A stretch of DNA of 64,000 nucleotides from Liolophura sinensis. Its lineage: Eukaryota; Mollusca; Polyplacophora; Chitonida; Chitonidae. The DNA lies in the NCBI RefSeq assembly GCF_032854445.1, contig NC_088306.1:12519386-12583385 (forward strand), given 5' to 3'. Both the position numbers and the translations under genes were made by a program. The notes under the pieces were generated by a model. That model did no database searches. It was not told the DNA's origin and was given only the letters and a program-made list of their open reading frames with translations. Positions 12,801 through 25,000 of the stretch are shown here, piece after piece (position 1 is the first letter of the stretch; every line of letters starts with the position of its first letter).

Positions 12801-15800
12801 GGTATGGAATGGTAAAACCTTGTGGGCATGTGGACTTCTACCCCAATGGAGGGAACAACCAGCCTGGCTGTGAGGAGAGACACATAATCGGGGCCATAGA
12901 GGATTTCTTGAACGGCAAAATAAAAGGTGCACGTTTGACTTCCATCTTGGATAACAGTACATGTTTTACTGAATTTATGAACAAATGTGTACCGGCATTG
13001 GACTGACGTTTACCTGTGGAACACAGGGGGCCTCCGTGGCTCAGTCGGTTAGCGCGCTAGCGCAGCGTAATGAACCAGGAGTCTCTCACCAATACGGTCG
13101 CTGTGAGTTCAAGTCCAGCTTTTGCTGGCTTCCTCTCCGACCGTACGTGGGAAGGTCTGCCAGCAATGGCAGATGCCAATGCCTGCGGATGGCCGTGGGT
13201 TTCCTCCCACCATAATGCTGGCCGCCGTCGTATAAGTGAAATATTCTTGAGTACGGCGTAAAACACCAATCAAATAAATAAATAAATAAACTTGTGGAAC
13301 ACGTTCTGTTTTCATTGTGATACATTTGTCGCATGAATTTATAGGGTGCATACGAAAATGTAAATATCCAAATGAGTTATGAAGACTTTGCAGGCATCCC
13401 ATTTAAGGGAATAGTTAGAAATCAAGTTAAAATTATGTGTGTTTAGCATTTTAGTGCGCTTGCTGTCATATTTCTCAGATTCTAAAGGTTTTTTCATGCA
13501 TTTCAAAGTAAAAACACATCCAGGTACACGTACTAGTAGATAATTTACTGGCATTGTATATCAGGTTTGTATGAAGAATATGGAAGAAATCCTTGACTAT
13601 ATTACACACAAAGTCAGGAGTGCGTGGGCTTTGATATTCATATTAAAGTAATGTAAAACCCCAAAACAGACAATCCATGTCACAGACTAACGGAAAAAAT
13701 GGTTTCTCTATATAATCCTGCGTGTATAGTCCTACTGTAATTTCTTTCCTTCTCTCCTTAGCCGCTGCCGGCGACGTCTCCTGCAGTCACTCACGTGCCC
13801 ACCATTACTACGTCCACACCATCAACCCCAGCGCCTGCCCCCTACAGGGATACACCTGCTCAGATTATCACAAGTTCGAATCCGGGGACTGTTTCAGCTG
13901 CAGTCACCATAACTGCCCAGTCATGGGATTCCACGCTCAGCCCGCCCATAAGGGATCCTACTACCTGAATACCCTTGAAAAAGAACCATACTGCGGTAAG
14001 CACTAACATGTAACTGTATATGCATTTCCTTTCTGACCATATTCAAAAAATTCGATATGAATTAGTATTGAAATCACCCAGCCTTTCCGCATGCTACTGC
14101 GGCTTCAAGTCAGAAGGTGGGTCAGGTGCGTGGGTCAGGTGCGTGGGTCAGTCGAAACACTCAAATCGCTGTATATGACCACCGTCTTGGAAGTGAATTA
14201 AGAACTTGAGTACGGCCTTCGATACTAATACTATTCAACTGCAATGCAGGGAGCCCGAATTTGTATAAACAGTTTATCAGTAGCAATCAACTTTCACGTA
14301 AAATAGAAATAAAAATAGAAACGTAATTTCATCCTGAACTACTTTCAGTGAACAATTAATTGACTAACCTTGCCGATGGACAGTTTGATGAATCGCCGTA
14401 CAAACAAATATATATGCAGAAAACAAAGAACAGAAATGAAATCGTATGGTTCCGATAAGTTATCATAAAGTTATGTTAACAGTTTTACTGTAACTGCATG
14501 GTCATTAACTAGTTAATCACATTTCCTTCCTGTGCGCACAAGAATTTGGAAATTCCTGTTGACAATAGTTTATCTGTGTTCAGATCACAAACCCGTGCCC
14601 ATATGACAAACCTCCATCCAGATGACGAATTGGTGGCCAGTTCACAAACCTGTGCCCAAGTCACAGTCTGTGCCCAGATCACAAACCTGTGCCCAGATCG
14701 CAATCTGCACCCAGAACAAAAACCTGCGGCCAGATCACAAACCTGTGCCCAGATCACAATCCTCTGCCCAGCTCACAAACCTGTGCCCAGATCACTATCT
14801 ACGTCCAGAACAAAAACCTGTGCCCAGAACAAAAACCTCTGCCCAGATCACAAACCTGTGCCCAGATCACAAACCTGTGCCCAGAGCACAAACCTGTGCT
14901 CAGATTACAAACCTGTGCCCAGATCACTATCTATGTCCAGAACAAAAACCCGTGCCCAGATCACAAACCTGTGCCCAGATCACAAATCTGCGCCCAGATC
15001 ACAAACCTGTGCCCAGATCGCAATCTGCGCCCAGAACAAAAACCTGTGGTCAAATCACAAACCTATGCTTAGATCACAATCCTATGCCCAGATCACAAAC
15101 CTGCGCCCAGATCACAAACCTGTGTCCAAATCACAAACCTGCGCCCAGATCACAAACCTGTGGCCAGATCACAAACCTGTGCCCAGATTGCAATCTGTGC
15201 CCAGAATAAAAACCTGTGGCCAAATCACAAACCTGTGCTCAGATCACAATCCTGTGCCCAGATCGCAAACCTGTGCTCAAATCACAAACCTGTGCACAGA
15301 TCACAAACCTGTGCCCAGATTGCAATCTGTGCCCAGAATAAAAACCTGTGGCCAAATCATAAACCTGTGCTCAGATCACGATCCTGTGCCCAGATCACAA
15401 TCCTGTGCTCAGATCACGATCCTGTGCCAGATCACAAATCTGTGCCCAGATCACAATCCTTTGCTCAGATCACGATCCTGTGCCAAGATAACAAACCTGT
15501 GCCCAGATCACAAACCTTTGCCCAGATCGCAATCTGCACCAAGAACAAAAACCTGTGGCCAAATCACAAACCTGTGCTCAGATCACGATCCTGTGCCCAG
15601 AATAAAAACCTGCGGCCAAATCATAAACCTGTGCTCAGATCACGATCCTGTGCCCAGATCACAATCCTGTGCTCAGATCACAAACCTTTGCCCAGATCGC
15701 AATCTGCACCAAGAACAAAAACCTGTGGCCAAATCACAAACCTGTGCTCAGATCACGATCCTGTGCCCAGAATAAAAACCTGTGGCCAAATCATAAACCT

Positions 15801-18800
15801 GTGCTCAGATCACGATCCTGTGCCCAGATCACAATCCTGTGCTCAGATCACGATCCTGTGCCAAGATCACAAACCTGTGCCCAGATCACAAACCTTTGCC
15901 CAGATCGCAATCTGCACCAAGAACAAAAACCTATGGCCAAATCACAAACCTGTGCTCAGATCACGATCCTGTGCCCAGATCACAATCTGCGCCCAGATCA
16001 CAAACCTGTGCTCAGATCACAAATCTGTGGCCAGAACACAAACCTGCTAAACAGTCCATAAAGAAAGAAATGCCCATTACTCTGTATGTTACAGGCGCAC
16101 AGTATTACGTAGAAGTGAAGTTGGCAGACAAGATGTGGGACGGGTACGGGCGGATCTTCATCCAACTGATTGGGTCGGGCGGAGAGTCCTCATACATCGA
16201 GTTCAACAAGTACGTGTACATTAACTTACTGAGGTGACAAAGGTCGAGTGGGTGCTGACACTCATATACCACCCTGCGTATATACATATACATGACATAT
16301 ACCACTCTACATATATACATATATAGGGTATATACGTGAGTATACCAAAGGTAGCTTGCCTAAGCGCCAAACATTGCATTTATTTATATTCCTTTTTGTC
16401 AATGACTGGAAAAGTGCTCAAGAATACTCCATGTATTTCTTCCACAGAAAATCCGAACGTTTCCGGCATGGACAAGTAGAAAACCACGTAATTGTTTCGG
16501 AGAAGAATGTCGGTACCGTTAAAGAAATCAAGGTGAAATTCGTCAAGACCGATGGTTTGGGAGGATTATTTGCCCTGAAACAGCTGGCATTTCACATGGT
16601 GACTGTAAAGCCTGAAGACAGCGAGCATTCGTGAGTATGCCAAGATAACAGTGCTGTAAAACGTCACAAAAGTTAAGATAAGATATACATATTGTATGTA
16701 AGTACACACATGATTAAATCAGTTGTGAGCATGTTATGGTACGCGCCATGCTGATCTTAAAATCAACGAGATGAAGGAACATGTAAAAAAAAGTAATATT
16801 TACAAAATATATTTATCAAATTTTAAATTCGGCTGAACAAGAAGAAGCTGTATTTATTCTCACTCGTCACAGTAACGATTAACATTTATATTAAGACACC
16901 CTTTTTCCTTCCTACTCCTCCAAGGTGTCTCCTTCCATTTTAAATGGGTCAGTTGGAACTAGCTCTCTTGGCTTTGTGCATTTTTATCGTAATAGTAGCT
17001 GAAGTTTTGGGAATGCCTTCACGCTTTAAAAAATAATGGGGAACCTTTCCCGCCTGATGTAATTTTCAGTTCTCAGAATGTAGTCCATTTTACTTTGCCG
17101 TGACATTTCTGAGAACACAGAATATATAGTACACATGTATTGCAAGAGAATACAGTCCAGCTTGGACCTGAGTCTCCATTGCGCGATAAATGTATCTCAT
17201 GGAAGTTTGTGATGAATACTATACCTTTCATCACAAGTTGCAAATGGAATATATTTCACGTTTATTCCCATCAAATAGTCAGCGCAGTGCCACTAATTAC
17301 GACTAAGTTGTCCAAAAATAAATCAGGTCCATGAGCCGCAAAGCAATCATAGACAGAGTTGACGCTAAATACCATGGCAACACACAGCAATCACAGGCAG
17401 TTGACAGTGACTACCATGGTGACACACAGCAATCATAGGCTAAGCTGACGGTCACTACGATGGCAACACAAAGCAATCATAGGCTAAGTTGATGTTAACT
17501 ACCATGGCAACACAAAGCAATCATAGGCAAAGTTGATGCTATCTACCATGGCAGCACAAAGCAATCATAGGCTAAGTTGACACTGATTACCATGACGACA
17601 CAAAGCAATCACGCTAACTACCATGGCGAAACACAGCAATCATAGGCTACGTTGACGGTCACTACGATGGCGACACACAGCAATCCTAGGCTAAGTTGAT
17701 GTTAACTACCATGGCAACATAAAGCAGTCATAGGCAAAGTTGATGCTATCTACCATGGCAGCACAAAGCAGTCATAGGCTAAGTTGACACTGATTACCAT
17801 GACGACACAAAGCAATCACGCTAACTACCATGGCGACACACAGCAATCATAGGCTAAGTTGACGGTCACTACGATGGCGACACACAGCAATCCTAGGCTA
17901 AGTTGAGGCTAACTACCATGGCAACACGAAGCAATCCTAGGTTAAGTTGAGGCTAACTACCATGGCAACACAAAGCGGCCATAGGCTAAGTTGTGGCTAA
18001 CTGCCATTGTGACACAAAGCAATCACAGGCTAAGTTGGGGCTAACTACCATGGCAACATAAAGCAGTCATAGGCAAAGTTGATGCTATCTACCATGGCAG
18101 CACAAAGCAGTCATAGGCTAAGTTGACACTGATTACCATGACGACACAAAGCAATCAAGCTAACTACCATGGCGACACACAGCAATCATAGGCTAAGTTG
18201 ACGGTCACTACGATGGCGACACACAGCAATCCTAGGCTAAGTTGAGGCTAACTACCATGGCAACACGAAGCAATCCTAGGTTAAGTTGAGGCTAACTACC
18301 ATGGCAACACAAAGCGGCCATAGGCTAAGTTGAGGCTAACTACCATGGTGACACACAGCAATCATAGGCTAAGTGAAGGCTAACTACCATGGCAACACAA
18401 AGCAATCATAGGCTAAGTTGAAGCTAACTACCATGGCAACACAAAGCAATCATATGCAGTTGACGGTGACTACCATGGTGACACAAAGCAATCATAGGCT
18501 AAGTTGGTGACTAACATGGCGACACACGGCAATCAAAGGCTAAGCTGACGCTAGCTACCATGGTGACACAAAGTAATCATAGGCTAAGCTGATTCTAACT
18601 AGCATGGCGAAACAAAACAACCATAGGCTATGAAAGCTGATGCTAACTATCCTGGCGACACTCAATGAAAACATATAGTACCACAGGGCATGTAAATGCT
18701 ACTGCTACAACAAATAGCCTTGTTGTAAAAAGCTGTACAAGCTTCCTTCGCATATGTAACCAGTTTTCGCCATTTTTATACCGGTACTATCACAGTCCCT

Positions 18801-19265
18801 ATGGCAGATTATCAAATCCCGGTACCTGGCAGAATTCCAAGATGCTGTAGTTTGACTTCTGAATTGTTAGTATAGCGGAATTCAGAGAAACTGGTTTACC
18901 AAAACTTGTCATTTGTCTTGTGTGAAATTCTCCCGGAAAATTTGCAGAACTACAATTATTTAATCAAAGGTAACATGGCTTTGGATCCGTGCAACGTTTA
19001 TTAAAAAAAACTGATAAAAATTGTCAATACTCTTTTCGTCCACACTTGTCACTTTTTGTTCACATTTTTAAATGCCCTATAACATAGTTTTGTGTTAGCC
19101 TATACTTCCAGGATTATGTCACAAGACCAGCAGAAATATGACTCGGCACTTTCAATCAATATTTCTGTTTCGTTTTTCATTTCTTTCAGGGTTGAATTCT
19201 GTGCGCACGACCACGTCGTTAAAGATGACCATGTGATTGCCCTGTTTAGAAGCCATGGTTGCTAG
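9627..19265 (+). CDS. Secreted pancreatic-lipase-like triacylglycerol lipase with PLAT domain (plus-strand copy)
   Basis: Nine coding exons: 9627-9840, 10245-10372, 10933-11161, 11995-12114, 12801-12926, 13762-13995, 16095-16209, 16448-16630 and 19190-19265. They sum to 1425 bp, an exact 475 codons including the stop, close to the roughly 465-residue vertebrate pancreatic lipases. Seen in order: signal peptide ([18 protein letters not shown]), [31 protein letters not shown] (catalytic Ser), GLDPAQPFF (catalytic Asp), [18 protein letters not shown], a 25-residue lid between Cys pairs, [10 protein letters not shown] (catalytic His), then PLAT strands and a C-terminal FCAHDH...HGC pair. An acylglycerol ester hydrolase role outside the cell follows from the family; the substrate is unknown. 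Introns carry several minisatellites and a SINE. Intron 1 needs a GC donor at 9841 to keep frame. Alternative names: pancreatic lipase-related protein 1 or 2. Confidence 0.93.
9961..10090. repeat. Duplicated intronic block, copy 1
   Basis: Nearly identical to 11361-11490: starts TGTTTCTCACAATATTTAGC and runs into the minisatellite. See copy 2. Confidence 0.9.
10080..10225. repeat. Minisatellite in plus lipase intron 1, about 42-bp unit
   Basis: Copies of GAGTGCGGCATGGCCACTTC and GTCATTGTAAAGAGATTGTA. The same unit recurs in intron 3. Confidence 0.85.
10245..10372 (+). CDS. Plus lipase exon 2: oxyanion-hole strand
   Basis: Follows TTATTTACAG. It reads [20 protein letters not shown] then [11 protein letters not shown] and ends MRNALLSE before GTATTC. 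It corresponds to the second half of exon 1 in the minus paralogue. Confidence 0.87.
10409..10599 (-). mobile_element. 5'-truncated SINE, family 1
   Basis: Tail and body of the family in minus orientation, in lipase intron 2 just after exon 2. No clear target duplication. Confidence 0.82.
10933..11161 (+). CDS. Plus lipase exon 3: nucleophile elbow
   Basis: 229 bp. [19 protein letters not shown] starts it, [10 protein letters not shown] carries the catalytic Ser, and GLGRIS ends it before GTGAGA. Confidence 0.92.
11361..11490. repeat. Duplicated intronic block, copy 2
   Basis: Differs from 9961-10090 at only a few positions over about 130 bp, so the unique lead-in and array moved together. 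Confidence 0.9.
11470..11822. repeat. Minisatellite in plus lipase intron 3, about 42-bp unit
   Basis: Same unit as intron 1, eight or more copies, some shortened. Confidence 0.88.
11995..12114 (+). CDS. Plus lipase exon 4: catalytic aspartate
   Basis: 120 bp between TTCCAG and GTAGGC. It reads [20 protein letters not shown] then [19 protein letters not shown]. Confidence 0.9.
12801..12926 (+). CDS. Plus lipase exon 5: start of lid
   Basis: 126 bp. It reads [20 protein letters not shown] and [20 protein letters not shown]. The donor GTGCAC is unusual but conserves the exon length of the paralogue. Confidence 0.88.
13026..13290 (+). mobile_element. Full-length SINE, family 1
   Basis: Complete tRNA head to AATAAATAAATAAA tail, flanked by TGTGGAACAC at 13015-13024 and 13293-13302. 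It lies in lipase intron 5, about 100 bp past exon 5. Confidence 0.9.
13762..13995 (+). CDS. Plus lipase exon 6: catalytic histidine
   Basis: 234 bp after [27 protein letters not shown] carries the catalytic His. [25 protein letters not shown] and [15 protein letters not shown] follow before GTAAGC. Confidence 0.92.
14590..16050. repeat. Minisatellite in plus lipase intron 6, 20-bp unit
   Basis: About 70 copies of CCTGTGCCCAGATCACAAAC with variants, including a higher-order pattern with AGAACAAAAACCTGTGGCCA. The unit has no plus-strand stop in any of its three frames, so long open frames (409 and 296 codons) result. It ends about 45 bp before exon 7. Confidence 0.95.
16095..16209 (+). CDS. 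Plus lipase exon 7: PLAT domain, first part
   Basis: Acceptor TTACAG. It reads [20 protein letters not shown] then [17 protein letters not shown] before GTACGT. The 20-bp minisatellite ends about 45 bp upstream and is open in the same frame into this exon. Confidence 0.88.
16448..16630 (+). CDS. Plus lipase exon 8: PLAT domain, second part
   Basis: 183 bp. It encodes [20 protein letters not shown] and [16 protein letters not shown] before a GTGAGT donor. Confidence 0.88.
17335..18660. repeat. Minisatellite in plus lipase intron 8, about 44-bp unit
   Basis: About 30 copies of ACTACCATGGCAACACAAAG / CAATCATAGGCTAAGTTGA, with a larger duplicated block of several units (for example 17690-17900 and 18040-18260). 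Confidence 0.93.
19190..19265 (+). CDS. Plus lipase exon 9: C-terminus and stop
   Basis: A strong polypyrimidine acceptor (TTTCTTTCAG) leads to [20 protein letters not shown], then SHGC and TAG. The Cys pair matches the terminal disulfide of pancreatic lipases. Confidence 0.87.
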
Positions 19266-19450
19266 GGACGCCATGCACGAATCAAAATGTTAGACCTGTG
19301 ATTTGTATGTACACGATAATGTAGTTCTACATATACGCAAACCAATGCTCACTCTCACTGAATAGTTTCTGATAAATGATTGGGAAATATAGCAGATGTG
19401 TGACAGTGTGTCATAACACACGTGCTCTTTTTATCGGTACTGTAGGCTGA

Positions 19451-19456
19451 AATAAA
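19451..19456 (+). terminator. Polyadenylation signal of plus-strand lipase
   Basis: A canonical AATAAA lies 186 bp past the lipase stop codon, on the coding strand. Confidence 0.6.
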
Positions 19457-19879
19457 ACGCCTCCCACTGTATTTTGTAGATTTCCTGTAGATTGTAGATT
19501 GGCGATAGCAATAGTTTACTTAACCCATTTATCATGGTGTTAAGTCAGATGTCATTCCCGCCTTAGCCAGTTAGTCGTCGGTTCTTTGGTGGTACATGTA
19601 CGTCAGGTCTGGGCCATTAGGTGTACCTTTCAGTGATCAATAGCTGAGGATTTGCATCTTCAAATATTTATTAGATATTTTGACAGACAGTTAAATATAA
19701 CTGTAGAGCGCCCGCACAAAGTGACCACAACTGGGTGAGAAACAGTGACTTAATCGGTGATGTTCACCAGAAGCTCCAGGCCTATGTAGTGTGCAATGGC
19801 CTGACTTTAATCTATAACAAGACGTCATTCAGTCCAATCCTGCAGCAATGAAACCGTCAGAACAGAGGGCATTCATGTG

Positions 19880-20640
19880 TCCAGTGGAGGTACATATCAA
19901 TATACCTCCATGATGTATCCAGTGAGAGGTACATGTTTATATACCTCCATGATGTATCCATGGAGGTACATGTTTATATATCTCCATGATGTATCCAGTG
20001 GAGGTACCTTCATGATGTATCCAGTGGAGGTACATGTTTATATACCTCCATGATGTATCCAGTGGAGGTACCTTCATGATGTACCAGTGGAGGTACCTTC
20101 ATGATGTATCCAGTGGAGGTACATGTTTATATATCTCTATGATGTATCCAGTGGAGGTACCTTCATGATGTATCCAGTGGAGGTACCTTCATGATGTATC
20201 CAGTGGAGGTACATGTTTATATACCTCCATGATGTATCCAGTGGAGGTACCTTCATGATGTACCAGTGGAGGTACCTTCATGATGTATCCAGTGGAGTTA
20301 CATGTTTATATACCTCCATGATGATTCCAGTGGAGGTACATGTTTATATACCTCCATGATGTATCCAGTGGAGGTACCTTCATGATGTACCAGTGGAGGT
20401 ACCTTCATGATGTATCCAGTGGAGTTACATGTTTATATACCTCCATGACGTATCCAGTGGAGGTACATGTTTATATACCTGCATGATGTATCCATTGGAG
20501 GTACCTTCATGATGTATCCAGTGGAGTTACATGTTTATATACCTCCATGATGTATCCAGTGGAGGTACATGTTTATATACCTTCATGATGATTCCAGTGG
20601 AGGTACATGTTTATATATCTCCATGATGTATCCAGTGGAG
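19880..20640. repeat. Minisatellite downstream of plus lipase, 38- and 26-bp units
   Basis: Alternating full units (GATGTATCCAGTGGAGGTAC plus ATGTTTATATACCTCCAT) and short units that lack the TTTATATA part. Confidence 0.93.
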
Positions 20641-20929
20641 GCTTTGGCACATGACGGGCGCAAGTTTCACAGCTGTTTCACCTTAATAAATCACAACGGC
20701 CACGTACGCTATATCAGTGCTCAAGAAGTCGTCAGTTATGAAATGATGGCCAGGTTTATGGACGGCGTAAATCTGAGTGCTCGGAGTAAACCACCGACCC
20801 TGACCAGGTTCCTGACAAACCTCTTGACCACAAAGCGAGTTTGGTCAGAGACTCGGTCATTGATTTCCTGTAAAGTATCATGATAGTCGTAGTGAGTTAG
20901 CCATTATGTCAACTTTGTTCTCATGCGTT

Positions 20930-21174
20930 AATTTATTTATTTGATTGGTGTTTTATGCCGTACTCAAAAATATTTCACTTATACGACGCCGGGTAGCATT
21001 ATGGTGAATGGCAGAGCATGAGGACAAACCCACAACCATTCACAGGTTGCTGACAGACCTCCCACGTGCGGCCGTGGAGGAAGACTTGATCTCACAGTGA
21101 TCGCACTGGTAAGAGGCTCCTGGGTCACTGCGTCGTGCTGGCACACTGACTACCTCAGCCAAGGAAGCACCCCA
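20930..21174 (-). mobile_element. Near full-length diverged SINE, family 1
   Basis: Minus orientation with a decayed tRNA-like head. The 10-bp duplication CTCATGCGTT occurs at 20920-20929 and 21175-21184. Confidence 0.85.
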
Positions 21175-21600
21175 CTCATGCGTTCAACGCATTTGTGTAA
21201 ATAAACACATTAGCTTTAACAGCTATAGCCCAGCCAAGAAAATCATTGTACTGCCAATGAAATCTATCCTCTGTCCCCCCTTGAAAAATAATGCTTTCAT
21301 AATGTGCGGTGAAATCTACCACTTTATTATTCCTATCAGTATGAGACAAGGTGATAAACTAATTTATTTAATAAATGAATACAACGTATCTGTATCACGG
21401 CAACACACCTTGCTGGTGGATAGGTATACATTTGACGACATGTAATGAATACCTTGTTATCAGGTTTATGAAATGTTTATCAATAACAGTTTTCTGTGTA
21501 TGGGCAAATGCATACTGTATCAATGCATGTACAGACTTGGACACCTGGTCTGCTATAAAAAATAAATAATCTTACTCAAATGGCACTTAAATATACACAC

Positions 21601-21602
<2 letters not shown>

Positions 21603-21645
<43 letters not shown>
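21603..21645. repeat. ATA/TAA trinucleotide microsatellite
   Basis: About 14 uninterrupted AAT units. Confidence 0.95.
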
Positions 21646-21959
21646 TTTCAACATATGGCAAAAAAGTATAAATGAAACAGACTGTGCAGCCCTAGGTATA
21701 AATATGCACTCTATGTGAAATATATAATAATACTTCAAAACAATCACAACAATATAGATACATTAAAAATTTTATGAAATGTGTGGAATTCCTACAATGC
21801 TAGTAATCACACATGACGTGTGTTGTACAAATCAAGAATATAACTGTTTCACTGGCAAGACAAATTCTTGGCAAATACAAGTTTACAGAGGTTTAAAATT
21901 TAATTTCATCTCAACAATTATATATGATGATATCGGAAATTCATTTCCAGAAAAACCTG

Positions 21960-22061
21960 TTACTGTGGTGTGAAGAACTTCATTAATTCCTCCCATGACC
22001 ACAAAGGTTCATCAGGGTAGGACATGAAGCTGCTTTGGATCACAGTGTTAAGAAGACAGGA
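21960..22061 (-). CDS. Large gene last exon
   Basis: Encodes LLNTVIQSSFMSYPDEPLWS then WEELMKFFTPQ and TAA. Acceptor CCACCTAG. Assigned to the large gene by strand and order. Confidence 0.55.
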   Translation of the reverse strand, partial: SCLLNTVIQSSFMSYPDEPLWSWEELMKFFTPQ

Positions 22062-25000
22062 CTAGGTGGTAGCTGGCGCTCACGTTGCTATTTTTACCGG
22101 CTGCTGAAATTGGTGGTGTCAAAAATATTCAAGGTGTTTGGAGTTGGGGCAGTGGCGTTATTGGGTAAGAACATGGCAGGTAGTTGAGTATGCTGTGCCA
22201 TCAGCTGGTGTCCGTTCTTTTGGTGGTGTAGAAAGTCTACATATGTAAACTTTCTCGCAGCGACAATTATACGTGTTTAATTGTTGAATCGTTCTGATGA
22301 GGCTCACCCACTCCAGAACCTATATATCTTACAACAATGTAGCAATCAGGTGTCGAGCCTTACTGAACCCACAAACATATTGACCAGCTTTAAAAACGCA
22401 CCAACATGAATCTATGATAGTTTAAGAATAGCAACGGAAATATCCATGGTTAGGGGTTAAGGAAGCCCCAAAGATGTTGTCAGGTTTGAAAGCGTTTGTG
22501 TGAATGGTCACAAAAACGCAACAGGGAACAGTACCTGAAAACATGTTTTTTACACCTGAAAATCACGAAAAATTCAAGGTGTCATTACTTGTCGGGGCAG
22601 AAATGTTGTAGTGAGGGAAAGCATTTGAAGGCTATCTGCATAAAACGACTGAGGAATACCACTGAGGACGCAACGCAGCGATTGACACCTGAGCAAAGGG
22701 AGCGCGCCATTGCATTGATTAAAGTTAGCCTGACTACAACGGCCACAGCAGCAAGGCTTGGATATCACCACAATACCATCACAAGACTGAACCAGTGACT
22801 GCAGCAGAAGGGACGCACCACAGACCGGCAACGACCAGGGCAACAACAAGGTGACAACAGCAAGGGAAGACTGACAAATTGTGAGGGCTCATCTGTGTGA
22901 TCGAACACTTCCGGCGTCCAACAGCAGCTACCATCGTAGGTCGTAGGTTAGTTTTAGTGGCCGTCGTGCAAATGGAGGTGGTCGTTCCCGATAATGACTT
23001 TGTCTTTTACATCTTGTCTGTTCCATTTTCTTTACATTAAAATTGTGTAGTTTCCAATGACCCTAGTCATTACTACTGCGTAACTGACTTATCTGAGACT
23101 GAGTGTGAACGTAATACCATGGAGGCATACACAGCAAACACCACATAAAATTTTGGTTTAGCGTTTAGCGTTTTTTACCTCTGGTGCGTTTTTAATGCGT
23201 TTCAGTATATAACAATCAAACTGTCAGAGCGTAAATTACATTGAAAAATACAAAACACACAATTTATAATGTATTATCACAGGAAATGCGTACAAATAAA
23301 AATAGTCCAGCTCATGCTGGCTTCCTCTCCAGTCGTACATGGGAAGGTATGGCAGCAACCTGCGGATCATAGTGGGTTTCCCAATACCATAATGCTGGTC
23401 GCCATCGTACAAGTGAAAATATTCTTGAGTACGGCGTAAAACACCAATCGAATAAACATATAAATAAAATAAAAATACATAAATGACACGGAGTTGAGGA
23501 ATTGCACGAGTGGAGAGGTATTGGCAAGTCAAACAGATCTTTTAGCCAACATGGCACAGTGTAGTTCAGCTGGCCTACATAAGGATTTTATGCACCGGAA
23601 CGCTCTTTGTTCCACACCAGCATGGACCTGAATATTTGCCCGCTCTGAATAATTTACAGCATTCTGCCAACGCAGATGTAAGAAACAAATCTTACGCAGA
23701 TATCATCTCAACTGATGGTTTTTTAATCGGCACAATTCAGTGCTCATTTAAATCGGTGTTCATTGTTCATTTTGACCTCTCATCTTTCTTCTGCCTGTTT
23801 TTCCTCTGGAAGATAACACGTCAGACAAATTTGATTATTGAGCACACCTATGCAACATACACAGTAAAAATGGAGGGAATGTGTGGCCACATCACTGAAA
23901 GTTGACTGGTTGATGTTCAAGCATAATTCCTTCAAATGCATATATTTATTGTGCTTGTGTTGCTGATCATAATGTAAGAACACTAGCTGGCAAGGATATA
24001 AGTATAAGGACATTTTTTTCATTTACGTGTCCTTTTTTATTTTATTTTACAGTGTTCCACATCATATTCTAAAAATCCTCACTCAAGCATAATGGGTCTG
24101 ATTTATGGTTGTGGAAAACCACAGTGCATGGAGTAAAACCACTGGTCTTTGGCAAGCAACTGATGCACTTCCTGTCTTAAAGTTGCAACTTCAACAGCCA
24201 GAGCTGGATTTGAACTGCAACCTATGGTTTAAATAGGGTCAGGTTGGCTGAACAAGAACAAGGCTTTAGCCCGCTAAGCCAGCAATGGCCTTCCAGTGAT
24301 AGTTAACTGCATGGGAAGTTAGCTGTATTCTTGTCTACTTGTGCTAATTGCTTACTTCAATCTTACAACCACACATTTCTCTCTTTGGCATCCATCACAC
24401 ATTCGTCTACACTACCAGTCATATTTCTTCTACTCACCTTTTCCTGAATGGCCAGGTAGGCAGTGGCTATGTTACTTCTCTTGACCGGCTCTTCCCCTGT
24501 CCTGGCCACCACGTAGTCAATCATGTCCAGACAGAGGGAATAAGCAAACACCTCAGGGTGGACATCCCCGGCAATGTAAAACTGACCACCGTTCATTCTC
24601 TCACTGGGCGGGCACAATGATTGATTACCCCTATCAACATAGACGTAGGTGTATAAGTACACATACCCTCATCAGACCCAACTTTTACCACTGCTGAATA
24701 GCCTTCAAATCCTGCCATGGCATCTTAGAGATAGTTAATTAGCATAATCGAGGCTAACAAATGACAACGAACAAACCACAGCTATAACAAGTTGTTGTTG
24801 TTGTCAAGTTACTGAGAAAGCTCCTCTTTTTGTCTTCAACCTGCATTCAAACACATATTTTCCTTAAAGTAAACTTGAAAGAACACTCTCTGATAATGCA
24901 TATTGCTGTTTGAACCTCAATTTCTCAAACAATAAGGTCAACTTCCCAGTGAATTTCTTTCATTTTATGTCCAGTACTGGTAGATACAGTGCCTCTGTCC

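Noticed and set aside
14546-16050. Long open frames (up to 409 codons) as a repeat-rich protein gene
   Set aside because: They are the product of a 20-bp unit without stops and lie in a lipase intron with no start context or exon signals of their own.
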